A stretch of DNA of 64,000 nt from NCBI GenBank assembly GCA_031761405.1, contig JASEVX010000006.1, positions 28,401,127 to 28,465,126 on the forward strand. The letters are read 5' to 3'. The position numbers and the translations under genes are program-made. Below are positions 24,336 through 35,728 of the stretch, in pieces. Numbering within the stretch: position 1 is the stretch's first letter; each line of letters begins with the position of its first letter. The notes under the pieces were generated by a model. The model saw only the letters and a list, made by a program, of their open reading frames with translations, was not told the DNA's origin and searched no databases. Source of the stretch: Serripes groenlandicus (lineage: Eukaryota > Mollusca > Bivalvia > Cardiida > Cardiidae).

Positions 24336-24410
24336 TCACATCACTTTCGTCTTCACATAATGGTATTTCCGACGTATTTTGTCGACTATAATTACTAATT
24401 GCAATACATA

Positions 24411-24658
24411 TCGAGGGCTTGGCGTGAAACAGTTGTATCTAAAATTGGTATTTTTTTACCAAGGTTAATCACCTCGCCATAAAGTCTTTATAAGCGTTAA
24501 ATCGTTTTTCTTGGTAAACAATGGAAATTTAGGTGCCATTGCTCGTTCTGAGCAATGGCACCTAAATTTGCATTGTTTACAAAGGGGTCAAAATTGCCCC
24601 TAAACCAGAGTTTTCAAAATAGGTTTTAAGTTACAACCGTTTCACGCCAAGCCCTCGA
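24411..24658. mobile_element. Family C MITE
   Basis: Ends TCGAGGGCTTGGCGTGAAA and TTTCACGCCAAGCCCTCGA are exact inverted repeats. Inside is a nested palindrome 'aggtgccattgctcgttctg' with its mirror. It lies in the 693-bp intron of the I-set domain, between exons 24004 and 24698. Confidence 0.92.
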
Positions 24659-24697
24659 TTTATTAGGTTAGCGTGGTAGGAGTCACGTGTTACTTAC

Positions 24698-24850
24698 GTC
24701 TAAATGAACGCGTTTCGTCCCCATATTTCGTTGACCACGTTACGTTAGCCGTTGGATACCCTTTGACTGCACAGATTAACGTGCTGTTCGGATTGACTGG
24801 TTCTCGGACTCTGTAGGACTGTGACTCGGGTTCAAATGTGCTGTAGGCAG
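24698..24850 (-). CDS. Exon: first half of I-set/C2-like Ig domain
   Basis: Minus-strand exon with a clean acceptor (atttttacag|CTGCC) and donor (AGAC|gtaagt), phase 1 at both ends, 50 full codons. It reads AYSTFEPESQSY, then NPNSTLICAVKGYPTANVTW, which carries the B-strand Cys and C-strand Trp of an I-set or C2 Ig domain. NST and NVT are N-glycosylation sequons, fitting an extracellular protein. It joins upstream as C|CT (Pro) and downstream as C|AA (Gln), both in frame. The symmetrical 1-1 phase is typical of shuffled extracellular modules. The Ig type is inferred from spacing by eye. Confidence 0.85.
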
Positions 24851-25149
24851 CTGTAAAAATGTATGAAAACAACATTTTAACTATTATTAATAAAATCCTA
24901 AATGAAACAATAGTCTTCTCCTTCTTAAATGAATATTTCAATTGACAAACAAAAAACAAATAACTACAAGTTAAGCGTCACTGTAGTTAATTTATTGCTG
25001 AAACACAATTTAAAAGATGTATATGCTTTTCAATGTAAAATGACAACTGTAATTTTTAAGTCTGTGGTATAGTCTACCAACATTAAATTTCGTAAAAGGG
25101 AATTAGCTCATAATTTGAACAGACTATTTGCCCTTATTTAATAAACTTT

Positions 25150-25460
25150 ATCCAACAAACACTTAAGCACACTTATATGCCCTAGATACTCAGATTTACG
25201 TCAAAAACTTCTATTTTCTTGGTACTCTGGTGGAACTGATCATTTAATTTTTTACAAAATTCTACAATTAGAGGACACTTCCAAAATAAGAAAAGTCTCA
25301 TATAACATATATTGTATTTTAAAAAGAAACGAATTATAAATATAGCATGGATATTGTATACGTAACTCACATAATTTGTTGTAAAAAATGTTATGTATTG
25401 TGGGCCGGAGGCCTTTATTTACAGAATAAAACTTTGTATCTTGTATCTTGTATATTTTAT
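25150..25460 (+). mobile_element. LINE 3' end with (TTGTATC)n tail
   Basis: From about 25163 the plus strand reads TLICPRYSDLRQKLLFSWYS and on to KIRKVSYNIYCILKRNEL-stop. This is the C-terminal 'CPxYxxLR...' tail of non-LTR retrotransposon polymerases. A short 3' UTR with gaataaaactttgtatc repeats follows. Only this tail is present (5'-truncated). Confidence 0.7.
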
Positions 25461-25710
25461 AAACAAAGTTTCAATTCAAGCATGTTACTGAATCACATAT
25501 ACACACATTGTAATTAAAATACTATTAACAGCAATTGCATCGTATGAAACAAATGATCGGCGTACTACGATAACAAACCGTTATGCATTTTCGATCGGTG
25601 AATATTCAGAGCATTCATGCATTCTGATCTGGTTCTGCACCGTGTGCCAGTATCAGTCATATAAGAATGTTTAAAGAAACTTCTGTAACTTGACATAATG
25701 TTTATTGGCA

Positions 25711-25939
25711 TTTACTCTTTCCCACATACAATAAATCCGTAGCAGACAACTTTGAAAACATAGTAACAAAACCCGGAACAAATATCCATCAAAGATAGTT
25801 TAATTGTTAAATAATGTTGAAAATACAGTGGCCAAAGGAGAAATTGCTCATCATGAGAAATTTCACCTTTCGCCACAATGTTTTCAAAAGTCGTCTGCTG
25901 CTTTTGCGTCAAAATGCGTCTGCAGGTGGGAAAGGGTTA
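25711..25939. mobile_element. Family A MITE
   Basis: 'tttactctttcccacatac' to 'gtgggaaagggTTAA'; palindrome 'gaaattgctcatcatgagaa'. The left TTAA has mutated. Confidence 0.8.
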
Positions 25940-26059
25940 ATTAATCATTAACAATATTTCTTCCCATACATACTTATACAAAGTGGTGTGGACATAAATT
26001 CTTTACAAGAAAAACAAATAAACATACATGTATTTTATATCATAGGTTACAAGTATCTA

Positions 26060-26209
26060 TAATGTCTTTTTCCACACGTTGCATACTTATGTTAAGTTTG
26101 TTTTTTGTGGTGAGCCGCGCAGTCAATGTGTATGGTACATGCATTATACTTTTGACGAGGAACCATATGTGTTCAAGTCTTATGAATAAACTTCTGTTCT
26201 GTTCTGTTC
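26060..26209 (+). mobile_element. Retrotransposon 3' end with (TTCTG)n tail
   Basis: 'cttatgaataaacttctgtt' followed by repeated ttctg. An A-rich signal plus a short tandem tail is typical of a LINE or SINE 3' end. The body upstream is not identifiable. Confidence 0.45.
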
Positions 26210-26214
26210 TGCAT

Positions 26215-26450
26215 TATACCATTTGGTTCAGTTATATCACACGGCGTTTCACGAGTTAATTACCAGTACTTATTTATACTGAGACCGGCGAGTCAGTCTT
26301 GAAGCTAAACCCAAAACCCTGAACGCCAAGGAGGGAAAGCCATTACCACCATGTTTAAAGTGTTTGGTATGACCCAGCCGCGGAGCCAGCCAACCCGCGA
26401 CATACCGCACCTGATGCGAACGCTCTACCATTACAATACCGAGGCGGTTT
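26215..26450 (-). mobile_element. SINE, tRNA end on the minus strand
   Basis: 'tatcacacggcgtttcacgag', 'gaacgccaaggagggaaagc', 'tttggtatgacccagccgcg' and 'gatgcgaacgctctaccatt' are in the order of the other copies. Confidence 0.6.
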
Positions 26451-26699
26451 CATGCAGTCAAGAAAGGACCAACAACTGTTTCAAGCATTGAACATGGTTT
26501 ATTTCCATAGGGATTATTTTGATAAAGTCAAGTGTGGTTTTCACTTCTATAAATATTTCCTTAAAGCGTTGATTGGTTAAAAGTACAGGCAATTTAATTG
26601 CCAACTGTGCATGTATTTAGTGCTTTCTGTACAATCAGTCTTGGCTTTCCCTTCTGCAAGTATTTCTCTAAAGCTTTGATTGAGTTACTAGTAACCCTA

Positions 26700-26910
26700 A
26701 CAGACGATCTCTTATCTCTCTGCCGCAGACAACTTTTGAAAACATTGTGATAAAGGGAAAAATTGCTCATGATGAGCTAAATTCTCCTTTTACCACACTC
26801 TTTTCAATTATATTAAACACTTATACTTTAATTTCAAGAAGGTTTCTTTTTTTGTCAAAATGATATCAAAGTCGTCTACTGTGGAGTTGTAGTATGTTGG
26901 AAAGGGTTAG
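26700..26910. mobile_element. Family A MITE, diverged
   Basis: 'cgcagacaacttttgaaaac', palindrome 'aaattgctcatgatgagcta', right end 'gtatgttggaaagggttaga'. Confidence 0.7.
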
Positions 26911-27779
26911 ATTTACACAAAATGTCTAAAACACAAATCCTATTTAGTAGGAATAAAGAGACGACAATGCCGCTGCCAACTGTGGTTGTATGTAGTGCTC
27001 TCTGCCAAAAGCATTCTTGGCCTTCTTTTCTCTAATTAATTCCCCATAGCAACGATTGGAACAACTTTCCACTAAATGTCAAGAAGCATACAAAGCGTCC
27101 GAAGTGCCTTGTGGGAGTAAGGTAACGGCGATGACAGGGTGCGATACATTTTCCACAACCTGTGCGACGCAGTGCAGTCTGGGAGACCTAACGCTAAATC
27201 TGTGGTAACATAAATCTACTTTAACTTTATTTAAAAACAAATGGGAAAGTCTATACCGCCGCTGTATACTCCCTGGACATTTGTTTCAATGCCTTGTCTA
27301 ATTGGCTTCATGGAAAACGATTGTAACTAACGGGTGTAATGATCCTCTTGCAAATTGATGGTAGATAAATATTATCCAAATATAAACTGTATATTCAATG
27401 TAAAAGCTTTTTTTATAATGTTTGGAACCAGTTGTAGATCCAAGTTAGTGCGGGTACCCAGTGGTCGCCAGTGCATCACAGTTAACGCTCAAGTTTAGAT
27501 TGTTTTTCAGACTTGTTTTTGTTTTGTTTATTTGTATGGTGTTAAACATCAATTTGCAACAGTATTACTGCAAATATTATTTTTTAAAGCTGTCTGGACT
27601 GTTATACATCAATTTCAGATTTTAAATTAGACTGCGTGGGTACCCAGTGGTCGCCAATACACACTCATTAAACACAGCACATTCATATATATTTCTTTTT
27701 ATATGTATTCGTTTGTTTTGAATGGTCTTAAAACATTTATTGCAACAGTATTTGATTTGATATCACGGTGGTTACTGTG

Positions 27780-27975
27780 AATATTAACATGTATCTGTAT
27801 GTTGTTTCTGACGCCCGTTTATTCGTGTAATGTTATCACCGTAGCCCCCAATGTCAAGAAGGAGGGAAGCCATTACCAACATTTTCGAATTCTTTGTTAT
27901 GATCCGACTGGGAATTGGACCTAGATCCGCTTACGAGGAGGATGCTCAAACCATTACACCACTGAGATTGTCATA
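27780..27975 (-). mobile_element. SINE next to the duplicated Ig exon end
   Basis: 'ccccaatgtcaagaaggagg', 'ttgttatgatccgactggga' and 'gaggatgctcaaaccattac' follow the family order. It directly abuts the partial fourth unit of the 108-bp array and may have cut it off. Confidence 0.6.
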
Positions 27976-28017
27976 CGACTGGTACCCCCGTCTACATTGT
28001 AGTAGGACCATACTTAC

Positions 28018-28233
28018 GTTTTACAACGAGTCTTATATTTTTCGCTGGTCCCTCGTCAAACTTACAGTTATATACGGTGTCATATAATTGGTACCCTGTA
28101 TACCTTGCAGTACGACAATACTTACGTTTTACAACGAGTCTAAGATTTTTCGCTAGCTCTTCATCAAACTTACAGTTAAACACGTTTTCATATGATTGGT
28201 ACCCTGTATACCTTGCAGTAGGACAATACTTAC
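28018..28233 (-). CDS. Two in-frame tandem copies of the Ig exon end, each with its own splice donor
   Basis: Past the first donor the frame stays open through two more 108-bp units, ending at 28126 and 28018. Each again finishes AAAC|gtaagt, so all three donors are phase 1 and compatible with the exon at 24850. Use of donor 2 or 3 would add 36 or 72 residues. Each added unit reads the old intron start (RKYCPTARYTGYQ-like), then a new F-G segment: ENVFNCKFDEELAKNLRLVVK in unit 2 (21 residues, split here as ENVFNCKFDE + ELAKNLRLVVK) and a similar DTVYNCKFDE segment in unit 3. A part of a fourth unit runs to about 27975, where a TAG stop and a SINE follow. An acceptor-like tatacag|GG before each unit is phase 1 too, but the implied intron would be only about 30 nt. 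Whether any of this is translated is unknown. Confidence 0.5.
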
Positions 28234-28435
28234 GTTTTACAATTAGTCGAATCTTTTTCACTGGTACCCCGTCTACCTTACAGTAATACACGTCGTCGTA
28301 CGACTGGTCAGTCTTAAGTATTTCCAGGTTCCACTCGTCGTACTTGATGCCCGGCATAAATATGATGTTATCTCTGTATCTTAGGATGTCCCTGTCCCGG
28401 GCTATCAACTCCGAACCCTTGTACCACGTGATTTG
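28234..28435 (-). CDS. Exon: second half of V-set-like Ig domain, with duplicated 3' end
   Basis: This exon completes the first Ig domain. It begins in phase 0 after a modest acceptor (cctattttaag) and ends in phase 1 at AAAC|gtaagt. Its 67 codons carry the C-strand Trp (QITWYKGSEL), an E-strand-like WNLEILKTDQ and the F-strand motif SYDDVYYCKV, followed by a short G strand (KKIRLIVK). Cys-Trp-Tyr-x-Cys is the Ig core set. The final base C joins the next exon as C|CT (Pro), giving IVK-PAYSTF. The exon does not simply stop here: two further in-frame copies of its end, each with its own donor, follow at 108-bp intervals (separate entry). The shortest form is taken as the default because its donor is the first. 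Confidence 0.78.
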
Positions 28436-28968
28436 CTTAAAATAGGCAAGCCATTGAGCATAGGTAATATTAAGTGATGAAGTGCTTAAGTGTTTCGTTT
28501 CTACATAATAACTATTTTCTTACTCAAGCAAACTTATTTTATTAGTAGATGTAACAACCATAACAAAGCATTTTATATCGCCGAATAAGGAAATCAGAAT
28601 TTAGAAAATGCCTATGTATGAATGATGCAAGGATTCGATCTTAATTGCAGATTTAGATTGGTCTGTGTATATTCACCAGTCGGTATGAATTTACGGTTGT
28701 CACAATTTCCCAACAGCATATGAGCGGCGCTCTGTGAATACCAACTGTATGGCCCTTGAGACCAGTGACGATACATGCCAACCAGCACATCGGACTCTGC
28801 ACTGCTCGTCAATTAGTCATATAATAGTTTAAGAACAATACTTGTAATATCCTTTTGGATCCTTTTGGCATAGATGCGCATCGTGGTCGTTTTTCACGAC
28901 GCGTGTAATAAATACGATAAGCACAGGACCGCCCAATGGCAATAGTTTGAGGCTTCGATAAGAAGGAG

Positions 28969-29200
28969 TTAACCCTTTCTCTCATACGACAATTCTGCAG
29001 CAGACGACTTTAAACATATTTCGTCAAAAAATAGAAAATATCTATAATTAAATCGATAACCTATAACTAAAAAGTGGAAAACATTGAGGCAAAAGGAGAA
29101 ATTGCTCGTTTTGAGCAATTTCTTCTTTTGTCACTATGTTTTCAAAAAGCCGTCTGCTGCAGAGGCGTCAGAAAGCGTCTGTATAGGGGTAAAGGGTTAA
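28969..29200. mobile_element. Family A MITE, full length
   Basis: 232 bp, TTAA at both ends, in the reverse orientation to the 20.98-kb copy. The centre is 'gaaattgctcgttttgagca' and its mirror. Confidence 0.9.
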
Positions 29201-29299
29201 TAGGTCTTCGACTTACACTATTTCTCTTATTTAACAATTAAACCATATAGTGTGGCATATAGTGTGGCATATAGTGTGGCTACTCAGTTGATTGATTGA

Positions 29300-29540
29300 T
29301 TGGATTATAAAGCCGTTAACAACAATAATTTACTTATATCCCGGCGACCCGTTCACCTGACGTGTTTGTCCAGGCTATATCGCACCAGTAATACAACTGG
29401 CCACCTTACCATATAGACTACTTAGCAAATTAATGGAAAGACGAATTGTATCAATCATCGGAAAGAATGCATGGCCAAGCCGGGCTTCGAACCCACGATG
29501 CATGTCTTGATAGACTGAGCTATCGCAGTTTGATGCGGTG
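29300..29540 (-). mobile_element. SINE of the 225-513 type
   Basis: 'tttacttatatcccggcgac', 'ccagtaatacaactggccac', then 'ggccaagccgggcttcgaac' (B-box side) and a decayed end. Confidence 0.6.
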
Positions 29541-30103
29541 ACTCAAGCGAATCGTTACACCATAAAAGTGTTTTAACTAAGAAATAATGCTTAACACGCA
29601 CCTTATCAAGAGTCCTGCAGGACTATGAAAACGTTCATTGAACAGTGCTCAGAAATTAACACTCCAGGCTCAAAAAATAAGACTTCCGCTTAGTCAATTT
29701 GGAGAACTAAATTGCTTTTAAAAAATCTGATATTTTAGCACATATCTGGATACAGAGTAAACTTTAAAGCTGCTGAACTCCAGAAAACAGATATTATAGT
29801 CAAAGTTTTAAAACTGTTCAAAAGTTGTCTTGAAATATTAGAATCATAATTCTTAATTTTAACTGGGTAGACAAACCCAGTAAGTTAAATTGTGTACATG
29901 TTCATGACTTTCAATTGACAGGTTTTCAACGTTTATTGCCAAAATAGTAAAATAAAATTACTTATTACTTACTTTGTTGTCACCATTAGCAATATTTGCA
30001 TAAGTTTAAACATTTCAATTTGTGTTTGTTTGATCATCATCTGGAGTTCAGTACCTTTAATAGCTTTAGTGCCTGCTATTGTACATGTACATTTTATACT
30101 TAC

Positions 30104-30204
30104 CATTTCGCCATCCGGAGATACCGTGCAGGGAAGAATGGTGGGCATTGTCTCAAGTGTTGTGATAGTGCTCTCTTGCTCTGCTCGACTGCTGAGGACA
30201 CATA
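30104..30204 (-). CDS. Exon: first half of V-set-like Ig domain (Ig-Ig-CA gene)
   Basis: This is the most 5' exon I can see. On the minus strand it follows a good acceptor (tttatatttccag) and ends at GAAATG|gtaagt. It starts with two bases of a split codon (phase 1) and ends in phase 0, giving 33 full codons. They begin CVLSSRAEQES and include TILPCTV, whose Cys fits the B-strand cysteine of an Ig fold. The first residues could be the end of a signal peptide, but no initiator exon was found between here and 64000. The frame stays open on both sides of the exon (ATG at 30448, stop at 29969), so the edges rest on splice sites and on the fit to the next exon. The join gives DGEM-QITWYK, the expected C-to-W spacing of a V-set domain. 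Confidence 0.72.
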
Positions 30205-30963
30205 CTGGAAATATAAAGAAACATTTAAGTAATAAATGTCTTCGATAGGCACACACTTCAAGATCCAGGTTTAGTTGCTCCCTTGGGTGTTGGTTTAAAA
30301 CTGATACAGGCCTGACTGATATACGTACTGACTGTTTTCTCGCATTATACCGCAATTGACGAAGAGACGGGCAAAGATGCTGTAGAAAAATGAGAGAATA
30401 GTGTTTACTTGAAATGACGACAAACTCTTCAAAGCCTGACATGTCCATTTCAAGAAAGCAACCTTGAAATGTTTAAGGTTTCTATAAAGACACTTATCAA
30501 TGTCCTCATGTTTACATCATCTCATCGTAGACTACTGTATACTTGGTTATATTGACGATCGTTTTTATTCAGCTATATTGGCGATCCACGGCTATTCTGA
30601 CAAATCTAACCCCCCCATTGGCAACAAAATCCTCTCAGTTAATTGAAGTACTAGAGACGATAACTCTATTTCCGGTAGGTTAAGGCTAAAACGTCGGTAA
30701 ATACTGAATGAAGTTTCGCCATTGCTCATTGATAATCTTATACTCTTTTTTTTTATTGTGAACATCGATTTAAAATGTCGTGATATTTCGAATCATGTAA
30801 ATGGTTTGTAAAGTAACGTCTCAACCAGGGGGACGAATGATATATCTTAAATTTCGATTTATTCCTTTTAATATGTACTAATTTATTTTTTTGTTCGTTT
30901 GTACTATTTATTAATACAATATGTTTATCTTAAGCTTACGTAAAACAGTCAGTTTACATTAAA

Positions 30964-31416
30964 TTAACTCTTTCCCTCATACGACAATTCTGCAGTAGAC
31001 GACTTTGAACATGTTTTGCCAAAAACAATAGAAAATCTTTATAATTGAATGGATAACCTATGACTAAAAGTGGAAAACATTGTGGCAAAAGCAAAATATT
31101 TCCACAAGGGGTTTTGCTTGTATTCCTTGTATGCATATTGTAAGATTCTTAACATGAGGTGATAAATTTAGAATCATCATGGTCCTCTATTTTGAAGTAT
31201 TGACAGGGGAGATCAATATAACTCACTTTGAACATATTTTGTCAAAAAATAGAAAATCTCTATAATTGAATGGATAACCTATGACTAAAAGTGGAAAACA
31301 TTTTGGCAAAAGAAGGAATTGCTTGTTTTGAGCAACTTCTTCTTTTGTCACTATGTTTTCAAATAGCCGTCTGCTGCAGAGACGTCAGAAAGCGTCTATA
31401 TGAGGGAAATGGTTAA
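30964..31416. mobile_element. Family A MITE with internal duplication
   Basis: TTAA at both outer ends. The segment 'gaataacctatgactaaaag'-like (about 31000-31085) recurs at about 31228-31305, separated by ~140 bp of foreign sequence. Either two copies overlapped or an exchange produced a composite. Confidence 0.75.
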
Positions 31417-31761
31417 AGAACGCTCACTGACGTATAAGGCACGTGACAGCCGCAGTTAAACGTACAGGAGAGATACATTGTAAGTAAATAGTCATGTTGT
31501 CTAAGATCACTTGCACACGGGGGCGGTTTTCCCCCCGTAAAACGAGACAGACATAACGAGGATACAATGAATTGGTATCAATATTTTGTTTCTCTTGGAA
31601 GAATCCTTCAGATGGTAAAATTATTTTGATCGCAGAAAGGTATTTCTACTTTTAGAAGAGTCATAGATACAGCTTGATTTGTGGCTCGACTTCGTTCGCT
31701 CCAAAACCATTTTATGTGATGACAACATGGGGATACAACACTACACCTTTTGCCTAACTTA

Positions 31762-32010
31762 TCGAGGGCTTGGCGTGAAATGGTTGTAACTTAAATTGGT
31801 ATTTTTTTTACCAAGGTTAATCACCTCGCCATTAAGTCTTTATAAGTGTTAAATCATTTTACTTGGTAAACAATGGAAATTTAGGTGCCATTGCTCGTTC
31901 TGAGCAATGGCACCTAAATTTGCATTGTTTACAAAGGGGTCAAAATTGCCCCTAAACCAGGGTTTTCAAAATAGGTTTTTAGTTACAACTGTTTCACGCC
32001 AAGCCCTCGA
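31762..32010. mobile_element. Family C MITE
   Basis: 249 bp, ends TCGAGGGCTTGGCGTGAAA and its inverted copy, flanked by TA on both sides. Nearly the same as the 24.4-kb copy. Confidence 0.92.
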
Positions 32011-32189
32011 TATCTCCTAAAATACATTACAATCCATGCCTGAGGAATGCTAGTAATGGCTTTCCGACTTGGCGCTCATTGATGCGGGGGATGGTATTAC
32101 GACTGGTTCATCGATGTCAGGTTAAATCCTACCGGTAGTACTGGTATTTTAAACAGGAAATGTCGCGATATAATTTAAATATTGTTGAC

Positions 32190-32670
32190 GGTGTTCAACA
32201 ACATTCAAGTAAAACTAAACATTGCTTAGAGATTAATCGGTGTGTACATAATCATTAACCATCATGCTTTTCTGTGTCCAACATCATTCAAACCAAACTA
32301 AACATTGCTCAAAGATTAATCGGTGTGTACATAATCATTAATTATCATGCTTTTCAGTGTCCAACATCATTCAAACCACACTAAACATTGCTCAAAGATT
32401 AATCCAGGGTACATAATCATTAATTATCATGCTTTTCTGTGCCCAACATCATTCAACCCAAACTATACATTGCTAAAAGATTAATCGTTGGTACATAATC
32501 ATTAATTATCATGCTTTTCTGTGTCCAACATCATTCAAACCAAACTAAACATTGCTCAAAGATTAATCCATGGTACATAATCATTAAGTATCATGCTTTT
32601 CTGTGTCCAACATCATTTGCTTCAAACTAGACATTGCTTGAGGATCAATCGTTGGTAGATAACGAGTCTT
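32190..32670. repeat. 82-83-bp tandem array, about 5.5 copies
   Basis: Unit landmarks are 'aacattgctcaaagattaat', 'acataatcattaattatcat' and 'tccaacatcattcaaacc'. Starts at about 32218, 32301, 32384, 32466, 32548 and 32630. Confidence 0.9.
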
Positions 32671-33668
32671 TTTCATCCGTTACTAGATGCCCGAATAATT
32701 ATAATTAAGTAAAATCAGAGAAGAAATGTTATTGCATCTACAGCAGACGACTTTTGACAACATCGTGACAAAAAGGAGGAAATAGTCACAACGAGTAATG
32801 TCTCTATTAGCCACAACGTTTACAACTATTTTCAGGAATATAATTTTCTGTGTAGAAATGTTCCTTAATGAGGGACATTAATGATAATTATATTATCTCC
32901 CTTGTCAGATAAAGACCAAGGAAGACCAAATAGTTGGTAGGTCCTTTTAGTTGGAATCCTTTGTCTTTATCGCTATTTCGCAATGAGATATTGCAATTAC
33001 TCTGTACACATTAATCATAAATGTGTTAATTAAAGTGATGATTCAAAAGAGAAAATTTACATAGCAGTGTTTAAAGAAAACAAATGTGGAATTACTAATC
33101 AATCTAATAACAGTTGGCCAAGAAAATGCAATTATAAGTGCACCATCCAGTGCAAAGAAACCAATGATAAAAACAGAGGAAACCAAATGATAGGACCTAG
33201 CTAGATGTAGAGAGTATTAAAGGGAGATAACTGACCGATGTCTCCAATTGTATCCTAAATGTTTTCAAAGTCGTCTGCTGCTGATTTGTTTTTATCTAGG
33301 AAAGAGTTTTAATTTCGTTCGGCTTTGTCGTGTCGTGGTTTATTTGTGTTCTTGTCTAGAAACGAATTCTACGAGGTATAAGACCGGTAAAGCACTTACA
33401 CATTTTATGTCAGTTTAAAGTGAACTTGACAGTAGTTCATCGAAGGAAAATCTAGTCTCATTCTTTAAAACGTTTCCGAGACGTTCATCAAGTCTGTGGA
33501 GAATTCAATGAAATTGAAATAATTTAGATATGTAGAGAGAATGGAATCAGAATTGAGACTCTTTATAAATACGTGTATAATGCGAGACTGAAAAGCAAAC
33601 ATTGCACAAAAATGATACCATAGGCTCCGAAAGAGCAATTTTTTCCCATTTTCATAAATATATCTATT

Positions 33669-33819
33669 TTAACTCTTTCAGCGCCAAAGGCAATATTGAG
33701 CTTTTTGCAAACAATGCAGATTCATGTGAGTCAGCTCGTAACGATTCCAAAATAATAGATTCGTCCGAGTTTGAACATGGAAGAGTCTACTTTAAATAAT
33801 TCGGCGATGAAAGGGTTAA
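33669..33819. mobile_element. Family B MITE, internally deleted
   Basis: 151 bp with TTAA at both ends. The stretch between 'gcagattcatgtgagtcag' and 'gtccgagtttgaacatgg' has lost the right half of the inner palindrome. Confidence 0.8.
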
Positions 33820-34300
33820 GAAAGGTACATACACATTAGCATTTATATATATTGAAATAATTTAGATATGTAGAGAGAATGGAATCAGAATTGAGAATCG
33901 TATACAATGCGATACTGAAAAGCAAACATTCCATAGGCTCACGAAGAGTAATTTTTCCCCTTTATGTCTAATTTAACCAATCGTTCGTCTGTAATTTTTC
34001 GTCGAACTAATTGCTTTCTTTCTACCCAATAATGTGATCACTGGGTCGTCCATAGGGCAAAGGTACACATTGGCATATCTGAAAAAGTGTAGGTCCAGAT
34101 GAGCTTGTCCACCTGCTCATACCTTTAGGAATATACACAAATTAACAAGATTGTGTAAGTTATTTGTGACTGGTGTTGACCAGTATCATTATGTGCGGAT
34201 GCCCAGGCTGATCTGGATATACACTGTTAACAAATTAATATTTTCCTGTGGACGGGCTCTAATAGACAATAACAATTTAGATCAAGATTAAACTACACAT

Positions 34301-34555
34301 GAGTCGTTTCGTGAGAAAACCAACACTATGAACTCTGCGTAATGTATCGATCAAGATTAGCCTGCGCAGGCTAATATTGACCGACACATTCCGTCGCAGG
34401 ATGATAGAGGTATACAGTAACCGTTCCTGAAACAGAAAATCCACAGGAGGCGAAACGTGTCTATCCGGGTTAGCCTGCTCGGCATGCTTTTAGGCTGGTC
34501 AGGGACGATACTTTACGCATAGTCCACAATGTTGGTTTTTCTCGTAATTCGGCTC
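34301..34555. mobile_element. Family D hairpin element
   Basis: 'gagtcgtttcgtgagaaaac' faces 'ctcgtaattcggctc' across ~255 bp. The inside has paired 'cctgcgcaggctaatattga' and 'ccaggcgaaacg'-type arms. Confidence 0.75.
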
Positions 34556-34790
34556 ACATATCTTAAATAGTGTCTACCTTCATAAATTATAAGACTTTCC
34601 AATAGTTTTAACTTCGATGAAGGCACCAACATGACAATACAAAGGCCTAGTACTGTCGTAAATAACCGAGAATACCCGAATATATATACATATAACTTAT
34701 TACGGATATAGACCTTTGTCAGAAATGGCCATACACATTTAACCATTATCCTGCTGAATCATCACCGTTGTCCTTTAACCCAATCATATA

Positions 34791-35137
34791 CAGGGGCGTA
34801 GCTTTGCACTAATCAATGTGTAGGCCGTCTCGTGAGAAAACCAACATTGTGGACTCTGCGTAAAGTATCGACCCGGATCAGCCTAAGCATGCCACACAGG
34901 CCTACCCGGACAGACACTTTTCGCCTTCTGTGGATTTTCTGTTTCAGGAATAACTACTCTATACATCTATCCCCCTAAGACGGAATGTGTCGGCCGGATC
35001 AGTCTGCGCGGACAGCGCAGGCTGATCTGGTCGATAAATTACGCAGATGTCTATCGCCGCAGCTGCATTTTGGGGCATTTGAGAAAAAATATGTAGGCAC
35101 GTGCCTACAGTGCCTTAATAAGGCAGCTACTCCCCTG
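34791..35137. mobile_element. Family E hAT-like element
   Basis: CAGGGGCGTAGCTTTGC to GGCAGCTACTCCCCTG, with a family-D core and 'ggcacgtgcctacagtgcct' before the right end, as in the 1.47-kb copy. Confidence 0.82.
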
Positions 35138-35728
35138 ATATATAACAATGGAGTTAACCTTTGTAACTGAATGATAAATGACAAGCGAGAAATGTAGACC
35201 AATATATTACTGTATTTATGAGTTGGTGGATCTTGGTTTTGAAAGTTCACAAACTTAGTTTTAGCTGACGCGTAATAGAATATATACATGAGAGGGGTTT
35301 CCAGCAAAATCCAGCCTCAACCGTTACGCTATTTTTGACATTTGTAGATAAAGAAGGCATGTCTGTCTATTGATGACATATAGTTCAAATAGGTCTCTGG
35401 TTCAAACTTGAAAGGGTTTGAAAATGCCTCAAGGTTGTTTTTCAAAGAGCATGGATCAAATATTGTTTAAAGTTGGCTTATAGTAAGATAAGAGTTAAAC
35501 AATTTAGCAAATAAAATGGCGGAGTTCTTGACCAACTCCGAATGGCGTTGGTCTGCTTTGGATGTTTACCCAGGTAACTATGGAAACTACAAGGAATAAG
35601 TCGCGTCTGACGATTAAGGTTATTTCATGCTCCTCCGGTTGGCAAAGTAAAACATAGCGTATTACTAGTAGGGATACTCTTCTAGTTTCTTGTCAGACGA
35701 TGTAATTGAGTCTATCTAACATGGAAAC

